Assembly (NCBI GenBank): GCA_963739355.1 | Contig: CAVUAD010000006.1 | Coordinates: 496,001-560,000, forward strand | Reading direction: 5' to 3' | DNA length: 64,000 nucleotides | From: JAWVFM01 sp963739355 | GTDB lineage: Bacteria > Actinomycetota > Thermoleophilia > Solirubrobacterales > 70-9 | In this document: piece after piece, positions 1-8,460 of the stretch | Position numbering within the stretch: position 1 is the stretch's first letter | Layout: each line of letters begins with the position of its first letter | The notes under the pieces: model-generated | Told to the model about the DNA's origin: nothing | The model's database searches: none | Seen by the model: only the letters and a program-made list of their open reading frames with translations | Program-made: the position numbers and the translations under genes

Positions 1-476
1 ATCGTGAGGCCGTTTCTTCGGACCAGGAAGCCAATGCCGCCGCCCAGAGTGATCCCGCCGATCCCAACGCTGGGCGTGTCGCCGAGCCCCGTCGCGAGGC
101 CGTGCTCGCCGGTCGCCTTGGTGTAGGCGCCTGCCTTCATGCCGGTCTGCGCCCACGCGGTGCGGCCCTCCGGGTCGATCTCGACCGAGCTCATCCCGGA
201 GAGGTCGAGGACGATCCCGCCCTCGGAGGTCCCGTGACCTGCGCGGCTGTGGCCGCCGCTTCGCACCGCGAGCTCAGCTCCCGTCTCCCGCGCCAGGTTG
301 ACCACCCGGGAGACGTCGGCTGCGTCGGTGGCGCGCACGATCGCCGCGGGCCGACGGTCGAACCCGGTGAAGAAGACACGGCGCGCATCGTCGTATCTGG
401 CGTCGTCCGGGGTGATCACCTTGCCGTTGAGCTCGGCGCGGAGGTCGGAAATCGAAGTATCGGGTGTGGTCTTCAT
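1..476 (-). CDS. FAD-binding (PCMH/BBE-type) oxidoreductase, N-terminal part, cut by the window edge
   Basis: The reading frame stays open from an ATG at 476 to position 1, so the C-terminus lies outside the window. The visible 158 residues match the FAD-binding half of the berberine-bridge/6-hydroxynicotine oxidase family. They include a 'RPAAIVRATDAADV' strand, the RSGGHS motif whose His is usually the covalent FAD site, and a glycine-rich GIGGITLGGGIGFL stretch. Such enzymes oxidise diverse small molecules with O2 as acceptor; the substrate cannot be read from this part. The ATG overlaps the stop of the preceding 47-codon gene (ATGA), so translation is probably coupled. Confidence 0.85.
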   Translation of the reverse strand, partial: MKTTPDTSISDLRAELNGKVITPDDARYDDARRVFFTGFDRRPAAIVRATDAADVSRVVNLARETGAELAVRSGGHSRAGHGTSEGGIVLDLSGMSSVEIDPEGRTAWAQTGMKAGAYTKATGEHGLATGLGDTPSVGIGGITLGGGIGFLVRRNGLT

Positions 477-616
477 ACGGCTTGCTTGGGTCGGGGAGCG
501 AACCGCGGGTTCTTCGTCGGCCGCCCGAGCGTGGCTGCGAGTCGCCCGCGTGCGGCCGCTCGGTGGAGGTCGGCCACCCGTTGCCTTGCATGCGTGTAGT
601 TGATGTCGGAGTTCAT
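473..616 (-). CDS. 47-residue basic protein, translationally coupled to the FAD oxidoreductase
   Basis: A short open frame starts at ATG 616 behind a strong ribosome site (GAGGAGG, about 5 nt upstream) and ends in TGA that shares ATGA with the next gene. It begins MNSDINYTHARQRVADLHRAA and has many Arg/Ala/Lys residues, with a predicted amphipathic helix in the first half and a Pro/Arg/Lys-rich tail. It has no membrane segment or cysteine. I do not recognise a family. The strong SD and exact stop-start coupling suggest a real leader gene rather than a chance frame. Confidence 0.6.
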   Translation of the reverse strand: MNSDINYTHARQRVADLHRAAARGRLAATLGRPTKNPRFAPRPKQAV

Positions 617-836
617 GACTCCTCCTCGCGGGTTTGGAACGCCTGACGGTCGGAAGGGTGCCTGCCCGGCCGGCCCGGGGCCAGCCTGCCACCAGGCGTC
701 GTGACCTTCGGTTCGCCCTCGACCGGAGTTCGGCTAACCGCACCGGCGGCCGGTTTGCGAGTCGACGGCTAACGAGGCCGCGGTGCGGGTAGCCGTATTG
801 CGAATGGAATTCGCGAACGCCACAATCGCCTGCGAA

Positions 837-1190
837 GTGGGAGAAACAATCCTGATCGTCGATGACCACCCGGGCTTTCGCGCATGCGCGCGCGAGTTCC
901 TCGAGGCGGAGGGCTTCGAGGTGGTCGGAGAGGCCGGCGACGCCGCCTCGGCCATCGCGGCCGCGCGTGAGCTCGCTCCGGACGTCGTCCTCCTCGACAT
1001 CCAGCTCCCTGACACCAACGGCGTCGAAGCGGCGAAGCAAATCGGAGGGCGGGCCGGCGGGCCGGCGATCGTCCTCACATCGAGCCGCGACGTCTCCTAC
1101 CTGGCCGGAGTCCTCGGCGACTCGCCTGCCCGCGGCTTCATCCCGAAGTCGGAGCTGAGCGGCGCCGCCGTCCGGGCGCTCGTCTCATGA
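837..1190 (+). CDS. Stand-alone response-regulator receiver domain
   Basis: About 117 residues form one CheY-like receiver domain. The frame shows ILIVDDHPGFR with the acidic pair, the phospho-acceptor Asp in VVLLDIQLPD, the switch Thr/Ser in VLTSS and the conserved Lys in FIPKSEL. There is no output domain; the protein ends directly after the receiver. I place the start at GTG 837, next to the first beta strand; an ATG at 804 or 783 is possible. It lies just upstream of a LuxR-type regulator and about 1.5 kb from a multi-GAF histidine kinase, so it may be a phosphorelay intermediate or phosphate sink in that system. Confidence 0.85.
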   Translation: MGETILIVDDHPGFRACAREFLEAEGFEVVGEAGDAASAIAAARELAPDVVLLDIQLPDTNGVEAAKQIGGRAGGPAIVLTSSRDVSYLAGVLGDSPARGFIPKSELSGAAVRALVS

Positions 1191-1221
1191 GGCCCGCGTG
1201 CGGCGCCCGAATGGAGGGTCT

Positions 1222-1869
1222 GTGCGTGTAGTCGTCGCAGACGACTCGGTGCTCTTCAGGGAAGGAATCGCCCGCCTGCTCGAGGACGCCGGCTGGGAGG
1301 TCGTCGGCCAGGCCGTGGACGCCGACGATCTCATGCGAAAGGTCCGCGCGCACAAGCCCGATGCGGCGGTCGTCGACATCCGTATGCCTCCCGGCAACGC
1401 CGACGACGGCATTCGCGCGGCCTTGGAGATCCGTGAGGAGCGGCCAGAGACCGGCGTCCTGGTACTGAGCCAGTACGTCGAGGAGGGCTACGCGCTCGAC
1501 TTGGTCGCCACGACGGCCGAGGGCGTCGGCTACCTCTTGAAGGACCGCGTGGCCGACGTCGAGCGCTTCACGGACTCGGTTCGCCGGGTCGCCGACGGGG
1601 GCTCGGCTCTGGATCCCGAGGTTGTCTCGCTGCTGCTCGGCCGCCAGCGCCGCGACGACCCTCTCGAGGCACTGTCCCCGCGCGAGCGCGAGGTGCTCGC
1701 GCTGATGGCGGAGGGCCGCTCCAACCGGGCCATCGCGGACGAGCTCGTGATCACCGAGCGCGCTGTCGAAAAGCACGTCACGAGCATCTTCTCGAAGCTC
1801 GACCTCTTCCCGGCCCCCTCGGATCATCGGCGCGTCCTCGCCGTCCTCACCTACCTGCGGTCGAATTAG
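1222..1869 (+). CDS. NarL/LuxR-family response regulator
   Basis: 215 residues. The N-terminal receiver has VVVADDSVLFREG, phospho-acceptor Asp about residue 52 (VVDIRMPP) and switch Lys in GYLLKDR. The C-terminal LuxR helix-turn-helix reads LSPREREVLALMAEGRSN and then ITERAVEKHV. A GGAGGG ribosome site at 1213-1218 favours GTG 1222; GTG 1198 is an in-frame alternative. A DNA-binding transcription regulator, most simply the partner of the HisKA_3 kinase encoded at 2706-5405, since NarL-type regulators pair with that kinase class. Target genes are unknown. Confidence 0.9.
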   Translation: MRVVVADDSVLFREGIARLLEDAGWEVVGQAVDADDLMRKVRAHKPDAAVVDIRMPPGNADDGIRAALEIREERPETGVLVLSQYVEEGYALDLVATTAEGVGYLLKDRVADVERFTDSVRRVADGGSALDPEVVSLLLGRQRRDDPLEALSPREREVLALMAEGRSNRAIADELVITERAVEKHVTSIFSKLDLFPAPSDHRRVLAVLTYLRSN

Positions 1870-1887
1870 CCCGCCGCTCGGGCGCGT

Positions 1888-2589
1888 TCATCTCGCGTAC
1901 GCGGGCGGGCGTTCGCGCACCACCTTGTGGAAGCCGGTGCGGGCGTAGTTGATCTGGTCGATCATCGCCAGGACGGTGATGGTCAGCGCCGAGAGTCCGG
2001 CGCTGAGCGCTGGAACCAGGTCGACCGGCAGCGTGTAGGCGATGGCGACCCGGGCGACGGCGTCGGCGATCATCCCCACGCCCCAGATCAGGCTCGATAT
2101 GCGGAAGGTCCGGCGGAAGCTGGGGTTGCGGTTCCAGAGCGCCTCCCAGGGCTCGGGCGTGAACCGCGGCCGCCCCTCGAGCATCGCCCGCGCAAAGACG
2201 AACGCGAGCGGCCGACGGCGCCCGGCCGAGATCAGGAACCAAGCACCAACCGCGCCGGTCACCCACGCCTCCTTGGCGAGCAGGAAGCGGGGGTTGCCGG
2301 CGATCAGCGAGACCGCGACGCCGAGCAGCATCGTCGTCAGCATGAACGTCCCGACCTGGTCCATCGTCCGCGACCTGACGAGCGTCGCGACGCTAACCGC
2401 CGCAGGGACGACGGCGCCGACGAGGAGCGCGAGGTAGACGCTCGTCCCGGCCGCCCGCAGCCCGTAATAGAGCGCGATCGGGAGGATCACCTCGGCCGCG
2501 AGCGTCGCCGCGCCGGGGCCGGCCCTTCGCGCGCGCTCGTGCCCGCTTTCGGGCGCGGACGCCCGAGCTCGTGTCGCCTCGCCGACCAC
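1888..2589 (-). CDS. VC0807-family integral membrane protein
   Basis: About 233 residues with five or six hydrophobic segments, beginning near ILPIALYYGLRAAG and LALLVGAVVPAA. The pattern of an N-terminal LYY-LRAAG helix, a central NPRFLLAKEAWVTGA loop and a C-terminal TLPVDLVPA segment resembles the VC0807 / septation-A-like membrane family, whose biochemical role is unknown. The gene is antiparallel to its neighbours, sitting between the LuxR regulator (18 bp from its stop) and the histidine kinase. The N-terminal 25 residues are polar and rich in Arg, so a later start is possible. Confidence 0.7.
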   Translation of the reverse strand: MVGEATRARASAPESGHERARRAGPGAATLAAEVILPIALYYGLRAAGTSVYLALLVGAVVPAAVSVATLVRSRTMDQVGTFMLTTMLLGVAVSLIAGNPRFLLAKEAWVTGAVGAWFLISAGRRRPLAFVFARAMLEGRPRFTPEPWEALWNRNPSFRRTFRISSLIWGVGMIADAVARVAIAYTLPVDLVPALSAGLSALTITVLAMIDQINYARTGFHKVVRERPPAYAR

Positions 2590-2705
2590 CGGCGGAGGAT
2601 CCCGTCGGCGGCCCGCATCGTGAATGCGGCCAGCCCGCGTTTGCGGGTGCGGCTAACCCGCCTTCGCGCGGCGCTCTCGCAATAATTGGTCGACCACGAC
2701 TGGGG

Positions 2706-5405
2706 GTGGGTTTGACCACAGCGTCGGACACGACGCGCGAACAGCTTCAGCAGCTGCTCGAAGAGCAGGCGGCGCTGCGACGCGTCGCCACCGTCGTGGC
2801 GGGCGACCCCGAGCCGGCGACCGTGTTCGAGCGGGTCTGCGCCGAGGTGGCCTCGCTGTTCGGAGTCGAGAGCACCAACCTCATCCGCTTCGAGGGCGAC
2901 GACACAGCCACCGTCACCGGCCACTGGCCGCTCGAGAGCGACCTGGTCCTCAACACGGGTGAGGAGGTGCCCCTCGAGGGCGAGACCTCGACGGTGAAGG
3001 TCAGCCGGAGCGGACGGCCGGAGCGCGTCGACGAGTACCCGCAGAAGGTCTCGGGCTCGCTTGAGGAGCGGATTCGCGCAGCCGGAATCGAGTCGTCGAT
3101 CGCGGCGCCGATCACCGTCGCCGGCCAGCTGTGGGGCACGCTCGTCGCCTCCAGCGGCCACCCGCACTCGTTTGCGCCGGGCGCCGAGAACCGGCTCGCG
3201 AGCTTCGCCGAGCTGGTGGCCGACGCGCTCGCCAACACGGATGCCCGCGAAAAGTTGCAGCGGCTCCTCGACGAGCAGGCGGCGCTGCGGCGTGTCGCAA
3301 CCCTGGTCGCGAGCGATCCTCAGCCCACCGAGGTGTTCGAGTGTGTCTGCGAGGAGCTCGGGATAGGGCTCGGGGGCGAGGCAACGAACCTGATGCGCTT
3401 CGAGGCCGACGGGACGCAGACGTTCGTGGCGGCATGGAACCCGCCCGGCAAGGAAATCGCCCTTCCCGTGGGCGCGGTGTTTCCGCTGGAAGGCGATACC
3501 GCCTTGCCGCGGATGCTGCGGAGCGGCGAAGCCCAGCGAATCGACGACTACTCCGGCTTCGGCGGCGCTCGCGCCGAGATGATCCGGGCAGCCGGCATCG
3601 CCTCGGCGGTGACGGCGCCCATCAAAGTCGCCGGCCGGCTCTGGGGGGCGCTCGGGGCCGTCAGCGGGTCAACCTTCGGATTTCCCCCCCGCACCGAGGA
3701 ACGAATGGCCAGCTTCGCGAAGCTCGTCGCCCTCGTGCTTGCCAACACCGACGCCCGCGAGCAGCTCCAGCGGCTGCTCGACGAGCAGGCGGCGTTGCGA
3801 CGCGTCGCCGTCCTGGTCGCCAGTGGTCCCGACCCGAAGGCGGTCTTCCAGCGCGTCTCGGAGGAGGTCGGGGGGCTGCTCGGGGCTCGGCGGGCGTCCC
3901 TGGTCCGCTTCGAAGGCCCGGACCGGGCGAGGATATTCGGCAGCGGAGGGTCGCCCGAGGCCCCGGCGCCGGACGGCGCCGAATTCCCGCTCGAGCCCGA
4001 GACCGCGGCAGGCAAGGTGAGCCGCAGCGGCCGCCCGGAGCGGGGCGACGACTACACCCGGCTGCGCGGTGACCTCGGCGACCAGCTCCGCGAGGTTGGG
4101 ATCGCCTCGGCGATCGCCGCGCCGGTGACGGTCGGCGGCAAGCTCTGGGGGGCGGTGGTCGCCGGCGGCGAACGTCCGAGGGCGTTCCCGCCGGGCGAGG
4201 AGCACCGGCTCGCGGGATTCGCGGAGCTCGTCGCCGACGCGGTGGCGAGCGCCGACGCGCGCGAGCGGCTGCACAGGCTCCACGACGAGCAGGCGGCCCT
4301 GCGGCGCGTGGCCACGCTGGTCGCCCGCGAGCCTGAGCCGGCGGAGATCTTCGAGCGTGTCTGCGAGGAGGTTGGAACCGTGCTCGGCATCGACGGCACG
4401 AACCTGACCCGGTTCGAGGGCGACGGAACGCAGACGGTCCTCGCCGGTTGGAGCGCCCCCGGCGTCCCGGTCTTTCCGGTAGGCGGGGGCGTCCCGCTGA
4501 CAGGGGACGCGGCGGTCCCGAAGGTCAGCCGCAGCGGCCGGCCTGAGCGAGTCGACGACTACGCCGAGATCGACGGCGAGCTGGCCGAGAGAATCCGTTC
4601 CGTCGGGATCGCGTCCTCGGTGGCGGCGCCGATCACCGTCGGGGGCGAGCTCTGGGGGGCGATCGTCGCAACCACCGCTCAGCCGGGCGCGTTTCCTGCC
4701 TACACCGAGCAACGTGTCGCGAGCTTCGCCGAGTTGGTCGCGCATGCGCTCGCCAACGTCGATGCTCGCCAGAAGCTCGCCGCCTCCCGGGCACGGATCG
4801 TCGAGGCCGCCGACTCCGAGCGCCGGCGGCTTGAGCGAAACCTCCACGACGGAGCCCAGCAGCGACTCGTCTCGCTGGCGCTCGCGCTGAGGCTGGCGCG
4901 GGCGGACGTCGATCGCGACCCCGATGCGGCGCGGCGGCGGCTCAAGGACGCCGACGCCCAGCTCGCCCAGGCGCTCGACGAGCTGCGCGAGCTTGCCCGG
5001 GGAATCCACCCCGCGGTCCTCACGGACCGCGGGCTGGCGGCCGCGCTGGAGTCGCTGGCGGCGACCGCCCCCCTGCCGGTGGAGCTCGGGGACATGCCGG
5101 CGCCGGGCCTGCCGCCGGCGATCGAGGCGGCGACCTACTACCTCGTCGCCGAGGGCGTCGCGAATGCCGCCAAGCACGCACGGGCGTCGGTGGTCATCGT
5201 CCGCGTCGGGCGCGATGAGCGGCAGGCGCGGATCGAGGTCCGCGACGACGGCGTCGGCGGCGCCAGCTCGCCTTCGGCCGGTGGGCTCAGCGGCCTCGCC
5301 GACCGTGTCGAGGCCCTTGGGGGCCGGCTCGAGATCGTCAGCCCCCCGGCGCGCGGCACGAGCCTCGTGGCGGAGATCCCGCTCGCCACCGGGACTTCGG
5401 GTTAG
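2706..5405 (+). CDS. Four-GAF-domain sensor histidine kinase (HisKA_3)
   Basis: About 899 residues. Four tandem GAF modules each begin with a near-identical 'LxxLLDEQAALRRVATLVA' helix; the repeat period is 510, 510 and 504 bp, indicating internal gene duplication. Then come the NarL-type dimerisation/phosphotransfer helix ERRRLERNLHDGAQQRL (phospho-acceptor His about residue 714) and a HATPase_c domain with ANAAKHA (N box) and DDGVGG / GLSGLADRV motifs. There is no membrane segment, so it is a cytoplasmic sensor, presumably of a small ligand or redox cue bound by the GAFs. Start GTG 2706 (or TTG 2712) lies behind a G-rich ribosome site. The likely partner is the LuxR regulator at 1222-1869. 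Confidence 0.9.
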   Translation: MGLTTASDTTREQLQQLLEEQAALRRVATVVAGDPEPATVFERVCAEVASLFGVESTNLIRFEGDDTATVTGHWPLESDLVLNTGEEVPLEGETSTVKVSRSGRPERVDEYPQKVSGSLEERIRAAGIESSIAAPITVAGQLWGTLVASSGHPHSFAPGAENRLASFAELVADALANTDAREKLQRLLDEQAALRRVATLVASDPQPTEVFECVCEELGIGLGGEATNLMRFEADGTQTFVAAWNPPGKEIALPVGAVFPLEGDTALPRMLRSGEAQRIDDYSGFGGARAEMIRAAGIASAVTAPIKVAGRLWGALGAVSGSTFGFPPRTEERMASFAKLVALVLANTDAREQLQRLLDEQAALRRVAVLVASGPDPKAVFQRVSEEVGGLLGARRASLVRFEGPDRARIFGSGGSPEAPAPDGAEFPLEPETAAGKVSRSGRPERGDDYTRLRGDLGDQLREVGIASAIAAPVTVGGKLWGAVVAGGERPRAFPPGEEHRLAGFAELVADAVASADARERLHRLHDEQAALRRVATLVAREPEPAEIFERVCEEVGTVLGIDGTNLTRFEGDGTQTVLAGWSAPGVPVFPVGGGVPLTGDAAVPKVSRSGRPERVDDYAEIDGELAERIRSVGIASSVAAPITVGGELWGAIVATTAQPGAFPAYTEQRVASFAELVAHALANVDARQKLAASRARIVEAADSERRRLERNLHDGAQQRLVSLALALRLARADVDRDPDAARRRLKDADAQLAQALDELRELARGIHPAVLTDRGLAAALESLAATAPLPVELGDMPAPGLPPAIEAATYYLVAEGVANAAKHARASVVIVRVGRDERQARIEVRDDGVGGASSPSAGGLSGLADRVEALGGRLEIVSPPARGTSLVAEIPLATGTSG

Positions 5406-5436
5406 CCACACCCCGGGACGCCGGCCAGCACCATTT
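5397..5436 (+). repeat. 40-bp direct repeat, copy A
   Basis: This segment starts in the last codons of the histidine-kinase gene (Ser-Gly-stop) and runs into the intergenic space. It matches 8130-8169 at 36 of 40 positions in the same orientation. The core is GGGTTAGCCACACCCC followed by CCAGCACCATTT. Copy B covers the last codons of the monooxygenase gene in the same way. The two copies bracket a two-gene cassette of about 2.7 kb. Confidence 0.8.
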
Positions 5437-5457
5437 CCGGTGCCGTAGAGCGGTGCG

Positions 5458-6675
5458 ATGCTGACGGCCATGAGAGGCGTTCCAGTCGGCTTCCTGATTG
5501 GTGCCGGGCTGATCGCCGTCGGCATGGCGATGTCGTTGTGGCCGCGGTCTCGCTCGGGGCCGCTGGGCGTCGTCACGTGGATCGTCAGCGCGATCCCGAA
5601 CGAGTCACCCTTCCTCGCCTTCTACGCAATCCTCGCCTCGACGCTGTTCACGCTCTCCCAGGGCAATCTTCACGGGGCGCCGGTGTGGGTTGCGCTGGGC
5701 GTCGTTGCGGCGACCTTCGCCGGCATCCCGCTCCTCGTGCGCCGGGCTCTGCGCGCCGCCCCCGCGCTCGAGAGCGCGCTCGACCGCGGCCTCGGGCCGC
5801 GGTGGCGAGACAAAGGAGCCGTCCGGCCGATCGCGTCGAACCCGCCCTGGAAACGGCTCCTGTTCGCGCCGCTGCCCCTGTTCCACCCCGGGGTCACGCG
5901 CACCTCCAATCTCAGCTACGGCGCCGCCGGGCGGCGCAACCGCCTCGATCTCTACCGGCGCCGGGGTGGTGGCGGCGGCGGGCCGGTGCTGATCCATCTG
6001 CACGGTGGAGGCTTCTCGTTCGCGCCCGGGGGCAAGAGCTTCTACGCGCGGCGCCTGCTGTTCCGGCTTGCCCGCCAGGGCTGGGTCTGCATCAGCGCGA
6101 CCTACCGGCTGCGGCCCGGCTTCCCCGCGGAGCTCACCGACGTCAAGCGGGTGATCGCCTGGGCTCGCGAACATGCCAGCGAGCACGGCGGCGACCCCGA
6201 ACGGATCGTGCTCGCCGGAAGCTCGTACGGCGCCCGCCTGGCGACGCTGGCGGGCTTCACCACGAACGACCCCGCGTTCCAGCCGGGCTTCGAGCAGGCC
6301 GACACGTCGGCCGCGGCGGTCGTCGGGCTCTACGGCTACTACGGCCCGATCACCGGCGACGAGTCGCCGCCCACGTCGCCGTTCGACTACGCCGAGCGCG
6401 GCTCTCCGCCGCTGCTCATCGTCCACGGCGACCAGGACACCCTGACCCCCCCAGGGCGCGCTCGGGCGCTCGCCGAGCGAGCCCGCAACGCCTCCGTCAA
6501 CCCCGTGGTCTACGCCGAGCTGCGCGGCGCCCAGCACTCGTTCGATCTCACGTCGTCGATCCGCTTCGAAGCGGTCATCGATGGCATCGAAGCCTTCACC
6601 GCGTCGATCGGCGGCGGGCAGCAGCCGCCCGCCGAGCTCGGCGGGCGGGCGCCGGCGGCCGGAGCGTGGCGATGA
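5458..6675 (+). CDS. Membrane-anchored HSL-type alpha/beta-hydrolase (esterase)
   Basis: 405 residues. Two or three N-terminal hydrophobic segments (residues 8-27, 50-68, 75-95) precede a hormone-sensitive-lipase-type hydrolase domain. Visible catalytic features are the oxyanion HGGG at 182-185, the nucleophile elbow GSSYG at 254-258 (Ser256), acid Asp325 in HGDQD and base His360 in GAQHSF. This predicts a carboxylesterase or lipase facing either side of the membrane; the substrate is unknown. The stop overlaps the start of the next gene (ATGA), so it is in an operon with the FAD monooxygenase. This pair could act on one compound, hydrolysing and hydroxylating it. Confidence 0.85.
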   Translation: MLTAMRGVPVGFLIGAGLIAVGMAMSLWPRSRSGPLGVVTWIVSAIPNESPFLAFYAILASTLFTLSQGNLHGAPVWVALGVVAATFAGIPLLVRRALRAAPALESALDRGLGPRWRDKGAVRPIASNPPWKRLLFAPLPLFHPGVTRTSNLSYGAAGRRNRLDLYRRRGGGGGGPVLIHLHGGGFSFAPGGKSFYARRLLFRLARQGWVCISATYRLRPGFPAELTDVKRVIAWAREHASEHGGDPERIVLAGSSYGARLATLAGFTTNDPAFQPGFEQADTSAAAVVGLYGYYGPITGDESPPTSPFDYAERGSPPLLIVHGDQDTLTPPGRARALAERARNASVNPVVYAELRGAQHSFDLTSSIRFEAVIDGIEAFTASIGGGQQPPAELGGRAPAAGAWR

Positions 6676-8138
6676 CCGAGCACGCCGTGGTCATCGCCGG
6701 CGGCGGCCCCGCGGGGATGATGCTGGCGGCCGAGTTGGCGCTGGCGAAGGTCAACGTCGCGGTCGTCGAGCAGCGTCCCGATCACGAGCTCGCCGGCTCA
6801 CGGGCCGGCGGCATTCACTCGCGCACCATCGAGCTGTTCGATCAGCGTGGGGTCGCCGACCGGTTTCTCGCCGAGGGCAAGGTGTATGAGGCCTCGTCGT
6901 TCGGCAACGCGACGCTGGACATGAGCGATTTCCCGACGCGTCATCCGTACACGCTCGGGATCTTCCAGAACCAGATCGAACGGATCATGGCCGCCTGGCT
7001 CGCCGAGCTTCCCGTGCGCATCTACCACCGATCCCGGGTGACGGGCTTCGCGCAGGACGCCACCGGGGTTGATGTCGAGGTCTCCGGCGGCGAGCCGCTG
7101 CGGGCGCAGTATCTCGTCGGGTGCGACGGCGGGCGGAGCCTGATCCGCAAAGCGGCCGGGATCGAGTTCCCGGGGTGGGATCCGACGAAGAGCAACCTGA
7201 TCGCCGAGGTCGAGACGACCGAGGAGCCGCCGCTGGGCCTGCACCACGATGCCGCCGGGGTCCACGCCTTTCAACGGCAGGACGATGGGACGACGGTCCG
7301 CATCGTCACGACCGAGCAGGAGCTCAGGCCCAACGGCGAGGCCACCCTGGAGGATCTGAGCGAAGCGCTCATCGCGGTGTTCGGGAGCGACTTCGGGGTC
7401 CATGACCCCACATGGATCTCCCGGTTCACCGATGCGACCCGGCAAGCCGCGGCCTACCGCGACAGACGGGTGCTGCTGGCCGGCGACGCGGCCCACGTGC
7501 ATTACCCGGTCGGTGGACAGGGCCTCGGCCTCGGTGTTCAGGACGCCGTGAACCTGGGATGGAAGCTCGCCCAGGTGGTGGACGGAACCTCCCCGGAGAG
7601 CCTTCTGGACACCTACCACGCCGAACGTCACCCGGTCACCGCCCGCACGCTCAGGCACACGATCGCGCTGGGCGTGCTCCAGCGCCGCGACGAGCGCATG
7701 GAGGCCGTCGTCGACTTGGTGTCGGCACTGGCGAGCATGGACGAGCCTCGCAAGAAGCTTCGCGGACTCAACTCCGGACTGGACATCCATTACGACCTCG
7801 GCGAGGGACATCCGCTGCTCGGCCGTCGCATGCCCGACCTCGACCTGATCACCGCCGGCGGCCCGCTCCGGGTCTTCGAGCTGCTGCACGAGGCTCGGCC
7901 GCTGCTCCTGAACCTCGGCCGGCCCGGCGACCTCGACATCGGCCCGTGGGCCGACCGGGTCCAGCTGGTCGACGCCGGCTACCGGGGGGAGTGGGAGCTC
8001 CCGGTAATCGGCGTGGTCAGCGCGCCGACCGCCGTGCTGATCCGGCCCGACGGGTATGTGGCCTGGGTGGGAGACCAGGCCCAGGTGGGACTCGCCGACG
8101 CGCTCACCACCTGGTTCGGGCCGCCGCGGTCGGGTTAG
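6672..8138 (+). CDS. FAD-dependent aromatic monooxygenase (PheA/TfdB/MhpA-like)
   Basis: 488 residues, start ATG 6672 overlapping the hydrolase stop. Class A flavin monooxygenase features are the N-terminal Rossmann motif VIAGGGPAGMM, the middle DG-type motif VGCDGGRSLIR, and the GD motif RVLLAGDAAHVHYPVGGQGL that binds FAD ribityl. A C-terminal thioredoxin-like extension (from about residue 400, RPLLLNLG ... VLIRPDGYVAWVG) is typical of the rifampicin/polyketide/phenol hydroxylase subgroup. It would use NAD(P)H and O2 to hydroxylate an aromatic or polyketide-like substrate. It forms a two-gene unit with the esterase, bracketed by a 40-bp direct repeat. Confidence 0.9.
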   Translation: MTEHAVVIAGGGPAGMMLAAELALAKVNVAVVEQRPDHELAGSRAGGIHSRTIELFDQRGVADRFLAEGKVYEASSFGNATLDMSDFPTRHPYTLGIFQNQIERIMAAWLAELPVRIYHRSRVTGFAQDATGVDVEVSGGEPLRAQYLVGCDGGRSLIRKAAGIEFPGWDPTKSNLIAEVETTEEPPLGLHHDAAGVHAFQRQDDGTTVRIVTTEQELRPNGEATLEDLSEALIAVFGSDFGVHDPTWISRFTDATRQAAAYRDRRVLLAGDAAHVHYPVGGQGLGLGVQDAVNLGWKLAQVVDGTSPESLLDTYHAERHPVTARTLRHTIALGVLQRRDERMEAVVDLVSALASMDEPRKKLRGLNSGLDIHYDLGEGHPLLGRRMPDLDLITAGGPLRVFELLHEARPLLLNLGRPGDLDIGPWADRVQLVDAGYRGEWELPVIGVVSAPTAVLIRPDGYVAWVGDQAQVGLADALTTWFGPPRSG

Positions 8139-8169
8139 CCACACCCCGCAACACCAGCCAGCACCATTT
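8130..8169 (+). repeat. 40-bp direct repeat, copy B
   Basis: Second copy of the 5397-5436 repeat, in the same orientation with four mismatches. It again begins at the Ser-Gly-stop codons of the upstream gene, here the monooxygenase, and ends 33 bp before the next start codon. Confidence 0.8.
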
Positions 8170-8201
8170 TCACCGCTGCGTCCCGGTGGGACTCTGGGGC
8201 C

Positions 8202-8435
8202 ATGAACGGCGACGAGCTCCAGGTGGTGGCGATGACGGCGGTCGAGGCCCGCGCGCACGTCGGCGAGCTCCAGGCTGAGCGCGCCGCGGCGATCGCGGAC
8301 GACGTGATCGGCATCGACGCCTACCGGCGTGACCTCGACACCGAGATCGAGCTCTGGCGCCGCTACTTCGTCACCGCCGCGGTGACGGAGATCGCGACCC
8401 TGCGGGCCGAGCTCGACGGAATGAATGCCGGCTGA
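8202..8435 (+). CDS. Small helical protein of unknown function
   Basis: 77 residues starting at ATG 8202. Composition and heptad-like spacing (ALEARAHVGELQAERAAAI type segments, then RRDLDTEIELWRRYFV) suggest a mostly helical, coiled-coil-forming cytosolic protein without cysteines or membrane helices. I do not recognise the family. It lies 25 bp before the MMPL transporter start, so the two are probably co-transcribed. The ribosome site is weak (GGGACTCTGGGGCC upstream), which leaves some doubt. Confidence 0.5.
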   Translation: MNGDELQVVAMTAVEARAHVGELQAERAAAIADDVIGIDAYRRDLDTEIELWRRYFVTAAVTEIATLRAELDGMNAG

Positions 8436-8460
8436 CCCAGTGAGACGAAGGAGACCAGCG

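Noticed and set aside
3669..5576. A 635-codon minus-strand frame opposite the histidine kinase
   Set aside because: Antisense shadow of a clear four-GAF kinase; no motifs.
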